Below, one piece after another: positions 1 through 17,993 of a DNA stretch of 32,306 bases (position 1 is its first letter; each line of letters begins with the position of its first letter). Both the position numbers and the translations under genes were made by a program. The notes beneath the pieces are model-generated. The model did no database searches. It was not told the origin of the DNA and saw only the letters and a list, made by a program, of their open reading frames with translations. Source of the stretch: Brachionus koreanus (lineage: Eukaryota; Rotifera; Eurotatoria; Ploima; Brachionidae); assembly GCA_016987375.1 (NCBI GenBank), contig PJRA01000005.1:224627-256932 (forward strand), in the 5' to 3' direction.

Positions 1-20
1 AGACATTTTGAAGATTTTTC

Positions 21-93
21 CACCCTCAGTGGGTTTTGAACCCTTCACCCTCTGCTTGCATGACTAACACACAAACCGCTCGGCTATACGGGC
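21..93 (-). repeat. tRNA-like sequence (tRNA pseudogene or tRNA-derived SINE head)
   Basis: On the minus strand a 73-nt stretch carries a good RNA polymerase III A box (TAGCCGAGCGG) and B box (GGTTCAAAACC) at tRNA-like spacing. The 7-nt ends (GCCCGTA and TGAGGGT) pair at six positions if G-U pairs are allowed. The D-arm lacks a closing stem and the T-stem is only about 3 bp, so a functional tRNA is unlikely. The leucine/serine-like A box suggests the source family. The sequence runs to the window edge, so a SINE body beyond position 1 cannot be judged. The anticodon is not assigned. Confidence 0.45.
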
Positions 94-327
94 TATCATA
101 AAATTTAATAATACAAATTAGCTAATTAATTCTTTTAATATTTAGTCAACTGGATCATTAAATAAACAAAAATTAGGTTTTAAATACAAAAGATAATTTA
201 TTTATTTATTTAAAATATATTTTTCAATTTATGATGGTTGTTCATCATGAATTTAATTTTTTAATAATAAGCCATTGTTTTTATTAGTTTTAGTTGAAAA
301 ATTTTTAACGATTTCTTCCTAAGCCTG

Positions 328-335
328 TATAAATA
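328..335 (+). promoter_or_regulatory. TATA box upstream of the ATG at 399
   Basis: TATAAATA lies 71 nt before an ATG in strong context (run of A, then ATGG). A start site about 30 nt downstream (around 356-360, TCATT) would leave a 5' UTR of about 40 nt. This layout resembles the promoter of the small gene at 8908-9195. It supports 399 as a real translation start, probably of the EML gene. Confidence 0.5.
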
Positions 336-398
336 CACTTTAATTTTCAATCTTATCATTTTAAATTAAATTACCACAAAATATTAAGTAAAAAAAAA

Positions 399-8846
<8,448 letters not shown>

Positions 8847-8878
8847 ATTTGATAAATTTTTTTTTGATTTTTAAAAGC

Positions 8879-8884
8879 TTTAAT
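8879..8884 (-). terminator. Candidate polyadenylation signal of the small secreted-protein gene
   Basis: The minus strand reads ATTAAA 24 nt past the stop codon of the small secreted-protein gene. This is the common variant of AATAAA. The two facing transcripts would end within about 60 bp of each other. Confidence 0.35.
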
Positions 8885-8907
8885 AATTTTTTAAGAATAA
8901 TAAAATA

Positions 8908-9195
8908 TTATTGTTCAGCTTGTTCTTCTTCAGTAGCTTTGCTCAATAATGACTGAGAATTGAGCAGCATTTTGCCCATTTCGAGCATTGCTCTTATTTC
9001 ATTAGCATCCATGGCTATCAAATCGTCCAGCACTACGATCATGTCGTTTTGAAGCTTGGGGTTGGTGATGAGCTTTCGAACAATGTTCTGTGCCATCTTA
9101 ATAGCTGCTATTTGTTTAACACTGGCTCCATGAGTTTCAAAAAAAAAGACGGCCGTGATTGATAAAATCAAAATAAAAACTGATATTTTTTTCAT
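8908..9195 (-). CDS. Small secreted protein, 95 aa, function unknown
   Basis: Single-exon frame with ATG in good context (AGAAAATGAAA). Residues 1-23 form a signal peptide: MKK, then a hydrophobic core ISVFILILSITAVFFF, with likely cleavage after THG. The mature part of about 72 residues has no cysteine and is predicted by eye to be helical, with alternating hydrophobic and charged residues (KQIAAIKMAQNIVRKLI) and an acidic, Gln-rich C-terminus. The single dibasic RK (39-40) lies within a helix-like stretch, so neuropeptide processing is not obvious. A TATA box 45 nt upstream supports a real gene. It is convergent with EML, 61 bp apart. I do not recognise the family; no defined toxin or antimicrobial signature is seen. 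Confidence 0.72.
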   Translation of the reverse strand: MKKISVFILILSITAVFFFETHGASVKQIAAIKMAQNIVRKLITNPKLQNDMIVVLDDLIAMDANEIRAMLEMGKMLLNSQSLLSKATEEEQAEQ

Positions 9196-9239
9196 TTTCT
9201 GATTATTTAATTTTTTGAAAAATTACAAAATTTATCTCT

Positions 9240-9247
9240 TATTTATA
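9240..9247 (-). promoter_or_regulatory. TATA box of the small secreted-protein gene
   Basis: The minus strand reads TATAAATA within CTTATAAATAAG, 45 nt before the ATG at 9195. A start site about 30 nt downstream would leave a 5' UTR of only about 10-20 nt. Confidence 0.6.
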
Positions 9248-9386
9248 AGTTTTAATTGACCGTGTCATTTTAAACTCGTTCTCTTTGACCAATATTTCAT
9301 TTTTAAAATGAGTAAATTCAATTTGTCATCATATGTTCTATAATGACAAAAAATTAATCTCAAATTGAGAACAAAATTTTTTTCCT

Positions 9387-9611
9387 TCATTTTAACATAA
9401 ATTCAAAACTATTTAAATTTGCCATGTTCTTTTTTAATTTGGTCTTGGTTTGTAAAATGCCGTGCTCAAGGAAAATGGAATCTTTACAAGAAGGAGAAAG
9501 ATCTGTACCATATGTTGGATGAGGAAGAAGATCAAGCGATATCTTGAAAAAACAAACCTGGCTTTCGGTTGAGCAACCAAGGATATTAGCTGAAGTCAAG
9601 CATCCATTCAT
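9387..9611 (-). pseudogene. Possible mariner-like transposase C-terminal relic
   Basis: A 74-codon frame contains LDLLPHPTYGTDLSPS. This resembles the HPPYSPDLAPSD segment before the last catalytic Asp of mariner transposases, but the Asp is replaced (SPSCKDS). The rest is not convincing and no terminal inverted repeats were found. Relic at best. Confidence 0.3.
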
Positions 9612-9667
9612 TAAAATTGTTTAAGATCTAATATTTAAAAATTAAGAAAAAATAAAGATTTAAGTTG

Positions 9668-9719
9668 TGCTAAAACAAAATGTGTTTTAGTTAAAAAACA
9701 GGTGGTTCCTGTTTTAGCA
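9668..9719. repeat. Nested hairpins built on CTAAAAC/GTTTTAG
   Basis: The outer arms TGCTAAAAC (9668-9676) and GTTTTAGCA (9711-9719) enclose two smaller hairpins. One is CTAAAAC-AAAATGT-GTTTTAG (9670-9690). The other is AAAACAGG-TGGTT-CCTGTTTT (9695-9715), which overlaps the outer arm. They lie about 70 bp left of the large inverted-repeat element. Confidence 0.6.
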
Positions 9720-9786
9720 TAAGTTTATTCTGGCAATCTTAAAAGAAAATTAAATTTTTATAAAAATTTGAAATTTTAATGAGATT

Positions 9787-10198
9787 ACACAAATATATTA
9801 AAAAAGCTGTTTCAAATCCCCCGGTAATATCTAATATAGAACGGTGATCGAAGAATCGATGGCCATTTTAAGTTTAGAAAAAGTTTAAAATGGTAACCGA
9901 ATATCGGCTGAACAGCGAAACATGTTCCACCCGAGGTTCGAGCCGAACCCAGAACAACAATGCGGAACTTCATCCGTAACGGCTAGGTATAATGTATCAG
10001 TGAGAATTGTGGTCGAGAATGTGGTGCAGTTCTCCAATGCCGCATTGTGGAAAGGGAACTGACTCTACTATTATTTTTGTCCATGTGTAGGATCCACGAG
10101 AATAAATGGCTTTATCAGATGATCCGGTTTACTCCTTCTGATGGACAACTTATGATCTGTGGATCGGAGAGTTATATTTACTGAGGACCGATAAACTT
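9787..10198 (+). repeat. Left 412-bp terminal inverted repeat
   Basis: It begins ACACAAATATATTAAAAAAG and ends GGACCGATAAACTT. It pairs with 11368-11779. Beyond position 10198 the internal sequences of the two sides differ (ATACATTGG here, GAAATCATT on the other arm). Confidence 0.9.
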
Positions 10199-11057
10199 AT
10201 ACATTGGATCAATTGAAGAAGGGAACGTACCATTATCAATACCGACCGGATAATCTTATATATTTTGTTTATGATCGGAAATATTTCAATATTTATTTGA
10301 TAAAACATCGAATAGTTTTGGTGTTATCTATAATAAATCGGTCATAACAATTTATAACTCATAAAGATATAATTTAAGAAAATTATAAATTATATTAAGG
10401 GTAATTGGTGTGATATTAACGGTTATAATTATACCGTAACAGACTTGAGTGGAAATTAAAAGAAATAACTCCACAAGGAGTGAATAAAGTAAAAAAATAT
10501 ATTTTTTTTTGAGAATTATATATATTTATTATGCATCGCTTGATTTTCAATTATTCTTAAATAAATGTTGAATGTTTTTTAATTTTAAGTGCCTCATTTA
10601 ATTTGACATCATTTAATATAATTATTTACTCAAATTTTGTTTTTTCTTTCCATAATCTTATAGATTATTTTCCTTAAAAAAATATTAAAGTTACTCTTTC
10701 TTTTTAATAAGAAAGTCAAATCAATTATCAGTTAAGAAAGATTTTATTTTTTGTCTCATTTTGATTTTAAATAAAAATTGTATAAAATAAATATTTGAGC
10801 TTTTTTCGAGTATTTATTTAAAAATATTTTATCGTAGTATATATATATAAATATTTTTAATTTATTTTAATATCGTTCCCTAACAAGTAAAAGAGAGAGA
10901 GGAATAGAAAAAAAGCCTTTCTTCTCTTTATTAATATATAAATATCAAACATCAAAAAACAAGAAAACATCAATATTTAAAGTAATCCAGAAAGGCCTTA
11001 GGTCTATTGAAAGGATGCCTTTTTACTTACTAGCCGGTTGAGAATGGCATACGACGT
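10199..11057. other. AT-rich centre of the inverted-repeat element
   Basis: No reading frame of note. A near-palindrome ACGGTTATAATTATACCGT sits near 10419-10437, and a TA run lies near 10838-10850. Nothing identifies the element's class here. Confidence 0.5.
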
Positions 11058-11366
11058 TCAGCTAATACAAAACCCCAAAAACAAATTAAAAAAAATTGAG
11101 TTTCTTACTGTTCTGTATGATGGGTAGACGTCGTTGATGTGACCCGACGGACCTATCGGGTAGCGAACTCTGGCCAGGGGCGTTCGGGAACTAATTATTC
11201 TATCACGTAACAGTTCAAAAAAGTTTTGGCACTCGGACACTGATTTTTACGTTGGAATGAAACTCAATGGTCTGAATTTCTTCGCTGGGGCACCCGACGA
11301 CTCGCCCCGATTGTTATTGAAGTTTAAAAAGGTTGCCTTCGCTGCATAGTTCAGTTCTAATGATTT
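11058..11366 (-). pseudogene. Coding-like fragment inside the inverted-repeat element
   Basis: Reading inward from the right arm on the minus strand, one frame runs from about 11366 to 11058 with a single in-frame TAA. It contains LKSLELNYAAKATFLNF and ESSGAPAKKFRPLSFIPT before the stop, and SECQNFFELLRDRIISS and ARVRYPIGPSGH after it. Base composition is more GC-rich than the rest of the centre. I do not recognise the family. It may be the remnant of the protein encoded by the full-length relative. Confidence 0.4.
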
Positions 11367-11367
11367 C

Positions 11368-11779
11368 AAGTTTATCGGTCCTCAGTAAATATAACTCTCC
11401 GATCCACAGATCATAAGTTGTCCATCAGAAGGAGTAAACCGGATCATCTGATAAAGCCATTTATTCTCGTGGATCCTACACATGGACAAAAATAATAGTA
11501 GAGTCAGTTCCCTTTCCACAATGCGGCATTGGAGAACTGCACCACATTCTCGACCACAATTCTCACTGATACATTATACCTAGCCGTTACGGATGAAGTT
11601 CCGCATTGTTGTTCTGGGTTCGGCTCGAACCTCGGGTGGAACATGTTTCGCTGTTCAGCCGATATTCGGTTACCATTTTAAACTTTTTCTAAACTTAAAA
11701 TGGCCATCGATTCTTCGATCACCGTTCTATATTAGATATTACCGGGGGATTTGAAACAGCTTTTTTAATATATTTGTGT
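11368..11779 (-). repeat. Right 412-bp terminal inverted repeat
   Basis: Inverted copy of 9787-10198, starting AAGTTTATCGGTCC and ending ATATTTGTGT. The sequence after it (GGACTAACAG) does not match the left flank. Confidence 0.9.
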
Positions 11780-12125
11780 GGACTAACAGTTTCTTCCTGA
11801 TAGCGTCCGTTTAGATAAGATTGTAAACTAATTTGACCCATTTAACTTTATGATTTTATTATTTAAAATTATAAAAATAGAAAATAAAAAATTTTAAATT
11901 ATTGTCATTTTGTAGATAAAGTAACAAAAACAATGGTTTTTAGAATTCAAGAACAAGAGCAAAAATACTTCCTTTTATGATAATGTTACACATCCTCCAG
12001 AAGACCTCCTTTCTTCGAGTTAAGAATCTTATTCAAGATTCTTTTCTTATTGAGTTGAAAAAAAAGGTCAATATTGATAACAATGATAAAAAAATGTCGA
12101 TTCTAGTTCTTTTTTATGTAGTCTG
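11780..12125. other. Spacer
   Basis: AT-rich; nothing identified. The segment 11990-12060 contains a self-complementary patch (AAGAATCTTATTCAAGATTCTT). Confidence 0.5.
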
Positions 12126-13683
12126 TTGAATACAATGTTCAGAGAATTCAAAACTATTACATACCTTACACATTCATTTGTCAATGGATCTGTTTTGGAA
12201 AATACAGAACTTGCGGCAGCCTTGTTGACCAAGACTTTTATGTTGTCTTTTGTTATATGCGCCAAAAAGACGCCAAAGTATTTCCAAAGTGAATTTGCCT
12301 GGCATCCATTTTTTTACAAGTCAAATATTCTAAAATATTACAAATGCTATTTTAGAAAATTATTCAACTTTTAAGTGCCTCTTAACAAAATTGTTAGAAT
12401 TTTTTGAAAAATATCAAAAAGAAAATGATTCATTCAAATTTAAGAAACATTCTATCAGAATTAAAGCCAAAAATATTTGCTTTGTTTTTGGATACTTTTT
12501 CTCATTTGAGAGATTTTATGTCTACAATAAATAGAGATCCGTCAAATAGAATTTTCTCTGACAGATTAAAAAACTTAGATCAAATCATCTTATCTGAATT
12601 GAGACCTTTTTGTTACCAGGGACTCATTTTGCAACATTTTATTCTGTCAAATTTTATAGCATCTGTTCGTATGGACGAGTACATGCATAAGGATCATGGA
12701 TATATACTCGTACTAATTCAAATGAAAAAACGAGTTTATTGACCACAGAGAATTTTATCTTTTAGCTGCTACAAAGATAATTTCAAAATAATTCGTAAAT
12801 AATTTTAATGAAAATGATTGTCTTGCTGTTCAAAGTTCAAGAATTGGAATAATTTAACCAAAGTGTTTGTCAATTCGTGAAATAAAATATGGCAGATTGC
12901 ACTTATGTTGACACCGAAAGAGAAATATTTTAAATTGACTTTCCATCAGAACCAATTTTAGCAAAAGCAGCTGCGTTTTTTACAAAAGAAAAATAAATTG
13001 GCAATATTTTATTAAACAATTTAGATTTTGAACTGAAACTTCTTTGATCTCTACAGGCATTTGAGGAGAAATTTAACCAAAATTAATTTCAATTATAGCA
13101 AGGATTATTCACTTGGTAAAATAGAGCCAAACTATCCATTGCAATTAACAAAATTAGTATACTTGGGAGAATTTAATTTAAGTATTTATGGTACATGTAA
13201 AAATAAATGTGCCAATGTAGAAAATAATCGGTCATGTGACTGTAGTTAAAATCAATGTTTTATTAAAAAATTAAGTCAACAAATTGAAGGGTTACAACTT
13301 TTGTTGCATTGAATCATAAATATTACTCAATTCACAAGACCTAAAGAGAACTTGAATCAAACAAGTTTAGCTAAAGCATTAAAACGCTGCGCAGCATTTC
13401 ACTGCAAATCTAGACAAAAAGCTATAGCTGATTTAGTAATACCTGTTTTAACTCAATCAGTGCCATTCTTGTTCAAGTTAAATTGTCGGATTCTCCATTT
13501 GAGCCTAAATACTGCACTGTAATGAAAACTGATAAAATTTTATTTTGTGATATTTCTGCAGATATTTCTTACTTGAAAATTTTAATGCAGCTAGATTCGC
13601 CAACAGCAAAAAAATTTCCTGATGCTAAATTTCTAACAAATGAAAAGCTTCAAATCAAAAGTTTTTCAAATAAAAAAAAATGA
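12126..13683 (+). pseudogene. Decayed coding region of unknown family
   Basis: Successive plus-strand frames (12126-12374, 12404-12742, 13061-13249, about 13320-13490 and 13483-13683) look coding in composition but are broken by stops and frame changes without convincing splice sites. Visible pieces include DRLKNLDQIILSELRPFC, a Cys-rich GTCKNKCANVENNRSCDC and LAKALKRCAAFHCKSRQKA. The Cys cluster could be a decayed zinc-binding motif. I cannot name the family. The region is probably a dead mobile-element gene, although a multi-exon host gene is not excluded. Confidence 0.35.
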
Positions 13684-14040
13684 CAAAATTAATTAAAAAA
13701 TATATGATTTAATTCGATTTGTTTAGTTAGACATAATTTTTTTTGCAGTTGTATTCAAAATTAAAAAAAAGCATTAGCTTAATTTTTTATTTTTAAAAAA
13801 AAATAATTCATTTTGCATTTTGCAAATTTGTTAGTATTTTCATAATTTAAAGATTATTTATTTTAAATTTTTTCAAATAATCAAAATAAAATTATCTATT
13901 TAAATTTAACTTTATTTTTTTTTTTCAATAATCTGATTTAAAAAAAAGACTATCTTTAAATTAAATGTATAATTTTTTCATTTTTAAAACCAGTTCAAAA
14001 ATTAGATAAAAAAAATAAAAAAAAGTTCTTTTTAAATATT

Positions 14041-14270
14041 GTAAGCCGAGCCGATGGCATTTTTAATTTCTTGGAGACCTTACGCATTGAATTTGTCTTG
14101 AAAAATCGTTTAGCTTTTCTTTAGTTTTCATGGTTAACAAAAGATCTGGTCTTAAAGATCCAGGTCAGACAGAATGTTCAATTCTCTCTCTTATGCTTCT
14201 TGAAATAGTCTTGATAGTTACTTTTCCAACTAGAATCTCGAAGATTTGTCACACCAGGTTCACGAAGAGA
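14041..14270 (-). pseudogene. Degenerate Tc1/mariner-like transposase N-terminal scrap
   Basis: One minus frame reads FFKTNSMRKVSKKLKMPSAR, resembling the 'R.NP.RS.RK.AKEL..S' helix-turn-helix segment of Tc1/mariner transposases. Another frame just upstream reads LRPDLLLTMKTKEKL, in the position of the basic linker preceding it. Multiple frames and stops indicate decay. The match is short. Confidence 0.35.
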
Positions 14271-15185
14271 AATGTTGGCCATATTATTATTACAGAATTT
14301 TTAAACTATATTTTATATATTAAAAAAATTCAAATTTTTTTGTTTTTAAATTTAATTTTATTTAAAAGAAATAAAAATTAACATTAATTTTTTTTTTTCA
14401 ACATCTCAAATAAATTTCATTGGAATTTGACGTCACTAAGCTCTTTGAGATTTAAATAAAAATTACAAGGTCTTGAAGAAACAAATTTTTTTAAGCTTTC
14501 AATTAATGAAAAAACAATACTTTGAAAATTTTAATCATAAGCTATTTGTTTGCTTAATATTTTTTACTACTTCAATTTTTTTTAGAATTCAAATAAACAT
14601 ATTTATTAAAATGTAAAAAAATGAGAGTTTAACATATTTAGCTTTATTTGTCTTCCTAAAATTATTAAATTAAAAGTTAAAAGATTTAATAAAAATTTGA
14701 AAAATATTTTTTTTTGTTGATGTTTAAAACAAATTTGAAAAAATTGGTATAAATATAAATCTGGTGATATATGGATTAGAACATTTAGCTGATTTTCTTT
14801 TACTACTCTGTTTTTAAAAAAAGTTGTGTAAATCTCTATACCAGTTGTTTCTCCAGGACAAGCTCTAAATATTTAAGAGGAGGAGGACAAAATACAAAGT
14901 CATTCTTGTTCTTGAAGGGTCAATTTCTCTGGTCCACCGATAATCATTAAAATTTCAATTTAACTACCTCTTAAAAATAATAATAGTAAGAGAGAGAGAG
15001 CTTGTCTAATACTTTACAAAGTGTTAAATACTTGTGACTTGCTAAACCCATTCGATCAAAGTATTGCACGGCGAAACTATAGAGAATTAAGTTGGCTACA
15101 GTCGGTGTTGTAGTTATTTAGAGAACTACAACAAAAGGATTAGTTGATACTCAAGAGAGTTTATAACTAATTATTATTATTATTT
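14271..15185. other. Spacer, possibly the 3' UTR of a lost LINE
   Basis: No gene seen. The end (14980-15185) carries an AG run, TTACAAAGTGTTAA and a less AT-rich stretch leading straight into the LINE-type tail at 15191, so part of it may be LINE 3' UTR. Confidence 0.35.
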
Positions 15186-15190
15186 CAATG

Positions 15191-15240
15191 AACGCCTTTA
15201 AGGCGATGTTTAAAAAAAAAAAACTAAATAAATAAATATA
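15191..15240 (+). repeat. LINE-type 3' tail: hairpin plus (AAAT)n
   Basis: Hairpin CGCCT-TTA-AGGCG, then an A-run and CTAAATAAATAAATATA. The layout matches the tail at 17949-17993 but with a different hairpin sequence, suggesting a different LINE family. Confidence 0.45.
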
Positions 15241-16006
15241 ATCTTTTATATTTTAGACAAAAAATTAAAATTAATTGTTTGTCAGAAATTTTACTTAATT
15301 AATATTTTGCTTAGTCATTTTTTCTTCCTCTAAAGCTATCCTTAGCCAAATTTTTTTATAAATTTTCCAGATTAAAAATACTTGTAATGCATAAATTGAC
15401 TGAACAAAAAAAATTATAAAACTTTTAATAATCAAAAATTATTAGCTAATGAGTAGAAAATGACAAAATAGTTATTAAAAACGTGCTGAATGTGATTGTT
15501 GGTTTATTTATTCAAAACAAATCAACTTAAAATTAAGTTAAATTTATTTTATTAAATTAATATTTGGGTTTTCATAATTTATCAGGGATCGAAGTGAATT
15601 CAAATAAATGGGATATGCTCAGAATTAGAGGATACCTTAACTACTATTGTAAACACTTTTCATAAAATTAGCCAAATAACTCTCCATTACATTTCTATTA
15701 TTTTAAAGATCAACTGGATATTCTTCAGGAATTCAATTCTTTTTAATTAAGCAGCATTTTAGTATATTTTATGAATATATTTTGTATTTTTAGTCAGATA
15801 ATAATTATGTGAATTTTTAGTGTTTATTTTGATGTTTACAGAATGAATGAAGACCCCAAACTGATTTAGAAGCAACTTTGTAAAGACTTAAATTAATAGA
15901 AAATTTGTTTTTTTATTCAAAGTTTCATTAGAGTATTCTAAAAATTTTGAATGAATCTGAAAATTTTTACAATGGACTTGATATGTAATAACTTTTTTCA
16001 AACATA
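15241..16006. other. Spacer
   Basis: AT-rich; no gene, element end or strong structure seen. Confidence 0.5.
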
Positions 16007-16662
16007 TAAACTAAAAGGGTCTATGTTTTTTTCACATTTTTTTTATGCTTTTTCGCATAATTTTCTCTCTTTTTCACACATACACTTTTCTTCACATAGC
16101 AGACTCAAAATCACACAAAAAATGATCGAAAACACATGAAAAGCACTCTTTTTTTCAAACAACATCTCTGATTTTACACTGTCTTTTTCGCATAAAAGAA
16201 ATATGAATTAAGCATACATTAAAATCGTGATCAAAAGAGTATACAGTTATATTTCTTTTTACAAATTAAATCATGAGTTAATGAATTAAATCATAAAAAA
16301 AATTGAATACATATAATATACACAAGTCTAAACACTCAATTTTTGAAAATAAAATAATTATAGGTAGATTCACGAGCCAGAATCTTCTTTTGTATCTTCT
16401 TTTGTAAGTTTTTTTTTCAAACAACAAGTTAAAATTAAAATTAGATGTAAATTCTTTTTTATATAAACTTAATTTTATTTTAAATAAAGATTTGTCAAAA
16501 AGTTAATCTTATTTTTAATTCAGCTTTTTTCATGCTGAAGAGAGAGAAAAATTGTGCTAAAAAAAGATGTTATGCAAAATAAAGTATGTGTGTAAAAAAG
16601 GGAGAAAAATATGCGAAAAAGCATAAAAATTGTGTGATAAAGTAATTTACCCTAAACTAAAA
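16007..16662. mobile_element. 636-bp Mutator-like MITE with 10-bp target-site duplication
   Basis: The element 16017-16652 is flanked by exact direct repeats TAAACTAAAA (16007-16016 and 16653-16662). Its ends are GGGT and ACCC. The first about 100 bp and the last about 100 bp are imperfect inverted repeats sharing TATGCTTTTTCGCATA, TTTTCTC and CACACATAC. An extra CTTTTTCGCATAA copy lies internally near 16183. No transposase. A duplication of 9-11 bp with G-rich ends is characteristic of Mutator-superfamily elements; the class call is inference. Confidence 0.75.
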
Positions 16663-16839
16663 CACTAAACATTTTTGTCTCAATAGAAGTTATTATGCTA
16701 GATAGTTTATTTTACTTAGAAACGAAGGAGACAATTTCCCTCTATCCCGATATTACATTATTCGTTTGTTTTTTTTTTTTTGAAAAAATTAATTCATCAA
16801 ACTCTGACCCAGCTTATTAATTTATTCTTTAATTAACTG

Positions 16840-17490
16840 ATTGTTTATAGCTGCTTTGGTAATATAAACCCACTCACACTTAAATACACCTTGGTTTTTT
16901 GCTTGGTATTCATTTACCAGTCTGACCACCAATGGAACAGAATGACTCAGTCCAGCCTCTCGTAATACCTCTCGATCAACTCAAAAAGCCGACTCGAGAC
17001 TGTTAGAAGATTTAGTCTGTTATACGCCTCGTGATGTAAAATGTTAGAAGGAGTATCAAATTTTAGTTTAATAATTGATCAAACAGCTGAGTTTTGAATA
17101 ACTTGTAGTCTTTTAATGTTAGTTTCAGAAAAAGAGTTTAAGCAGGGGAAGGAATAGACTAGAATTGACCCAATCATGGATTTATAGAGGTTACCAAGTG
17201 TTTTAGAGTTAAGACCCTATTTTTATTTGATAGAATTTTTATTAGGTTGAGCCTTGAGCTATAACGTTCTTTTATTTCATTAACCATTGGAGTAAAGGTT
17301 AACCTTGGGTCAAACTTAAACCCGAGAAACTCACAACCTCTGTCTGACTTTCAAGTTTATTTCCAAAAATTTTCATTTTTTATTTTCACAGCCATTCTTC
17401 CATTTCGTTGAGGTACTTGTTAATCTGATTTTCTAAGTTTTCCTTCTTATTGTAAATAAAAAATGTGACCAAATCGTCTGCAAAAAGGAG
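16840..17490 (-). pseudogene. Decayed LINE reverse transcriptase fragment
   Basis: On the minus strand the fragment begins at the RT catalytic box LFADDLVTFF (rc at about 17462-17490), then continues ENLENQINKYLNEMEEWL and breaks into several frames. The C-terminal end reads EVLREAGLSHSVPLVVRLVN near 16910-16990. FADD is the RT active-site motif of non-LTR elements. It is truncated upstream, since the palm domain before the active site is absent, and carries many stops. Confidence 0.75.
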
Positions 17491-17948
17491 TAATCAAAAT
17501 ACTAAAATACTTAATTTGGATTTAATGTCAATTACATTTTTAATTTATCACTTTTCCAATTTATAACTACATATTTGATTGAAAGGAAACTTTTATACAA
17601 AACAAAAACGAAAATTAAATATTAATTATTCTGATAATGTTCAATAAAAATTTACGCTTTTTATCTTTCTTGACTTTTTTATCAAATTAGCTCTTCACCA
17701 TTTGTATATTAATGTAACCTTATCCCATTTTCGAATCAAGATATATTGAATACCCTTCTCCATTGTACTCCATTTAACTATTTCCTCTTTTTTTCATGAA
17801 GCTTCATCTATGCAGACTTCTGTCACATGTAACAACCTATATCAATATATGTCATTTAAACTTTCTTTGCATTTTTTTAGCTGATTTACTTTATTTTTTT
17901 TAATCTCATTTTATTAACTCTATTTATTTTTTTTTACTTTATTCAAAA
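17491..17948. other. T-rich spacer before a LINE tail
   Basis: No gene seen. The pyrimidine-rich plus strand leads directly into the tail at 17949 and may be LINE 3' UTR. Confidence 0.35.
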
Positions 17949-17993
17949 GAAGCTCTAGCTCGGTACAGAAAACAAATAAATAAATAAAATAAA
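17949..17993 (+). repeat. LINE-type 3' tail (CTAGCTCGGTACAG + AAAT run)
   Basis: GAAGCTCTAGCTCGGTACAG followed by AAAACAAATAAATAAATAAA. A near-identical sequence occurs inverted at 32081-32117, so this is a dispersed family. A short stem-loop plus an AAAT run fits the RT recognition end of a LINE or a SINE mobilised by it. Confidence 0.6.

Larger units (their letters stand above)
9787..11779. mobile_element. 1993-bp element with 412-bp terminal inverted repeats
   Basis: The left arm 9787-10198 and right arm 11368-11779 are inverted copies of equal length. I saw no gap and no certain mismatch in the segments compared. The outermost bases are ACACAAATAT. The arms are visibly richer in GC than the surrounding DNA. 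The 1169-bp centre is AT-rich on the left and middle and GC-richer near 11100-11367. No exact target-site duplication is seen (GATT on the left, GGAC on the right). There is no full transposase, so the element is non-autonomous. It could be a foldback or long-TIR DNA transposon, or a deleted DIRS-like retroelement, which has inverted repeats and no duplication. Near-identity of the arms suggests recent insertion or gene conversion. Confidence 0.88.

Noticed and set aside
9787..11779. Reading the 412-bp repeats as LTRs of an ordinary retrotransposon
   Set aside because: The copies are inverted, not direct, lack TG...CA ends, and no primer-binding site or pol gene is visible.
15951..16139. Plus-strand frame rich in Phe, Ser and His
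   Set aside because: Translation of the MITE's left inverted repeat and its flank; crosses the element boundary.
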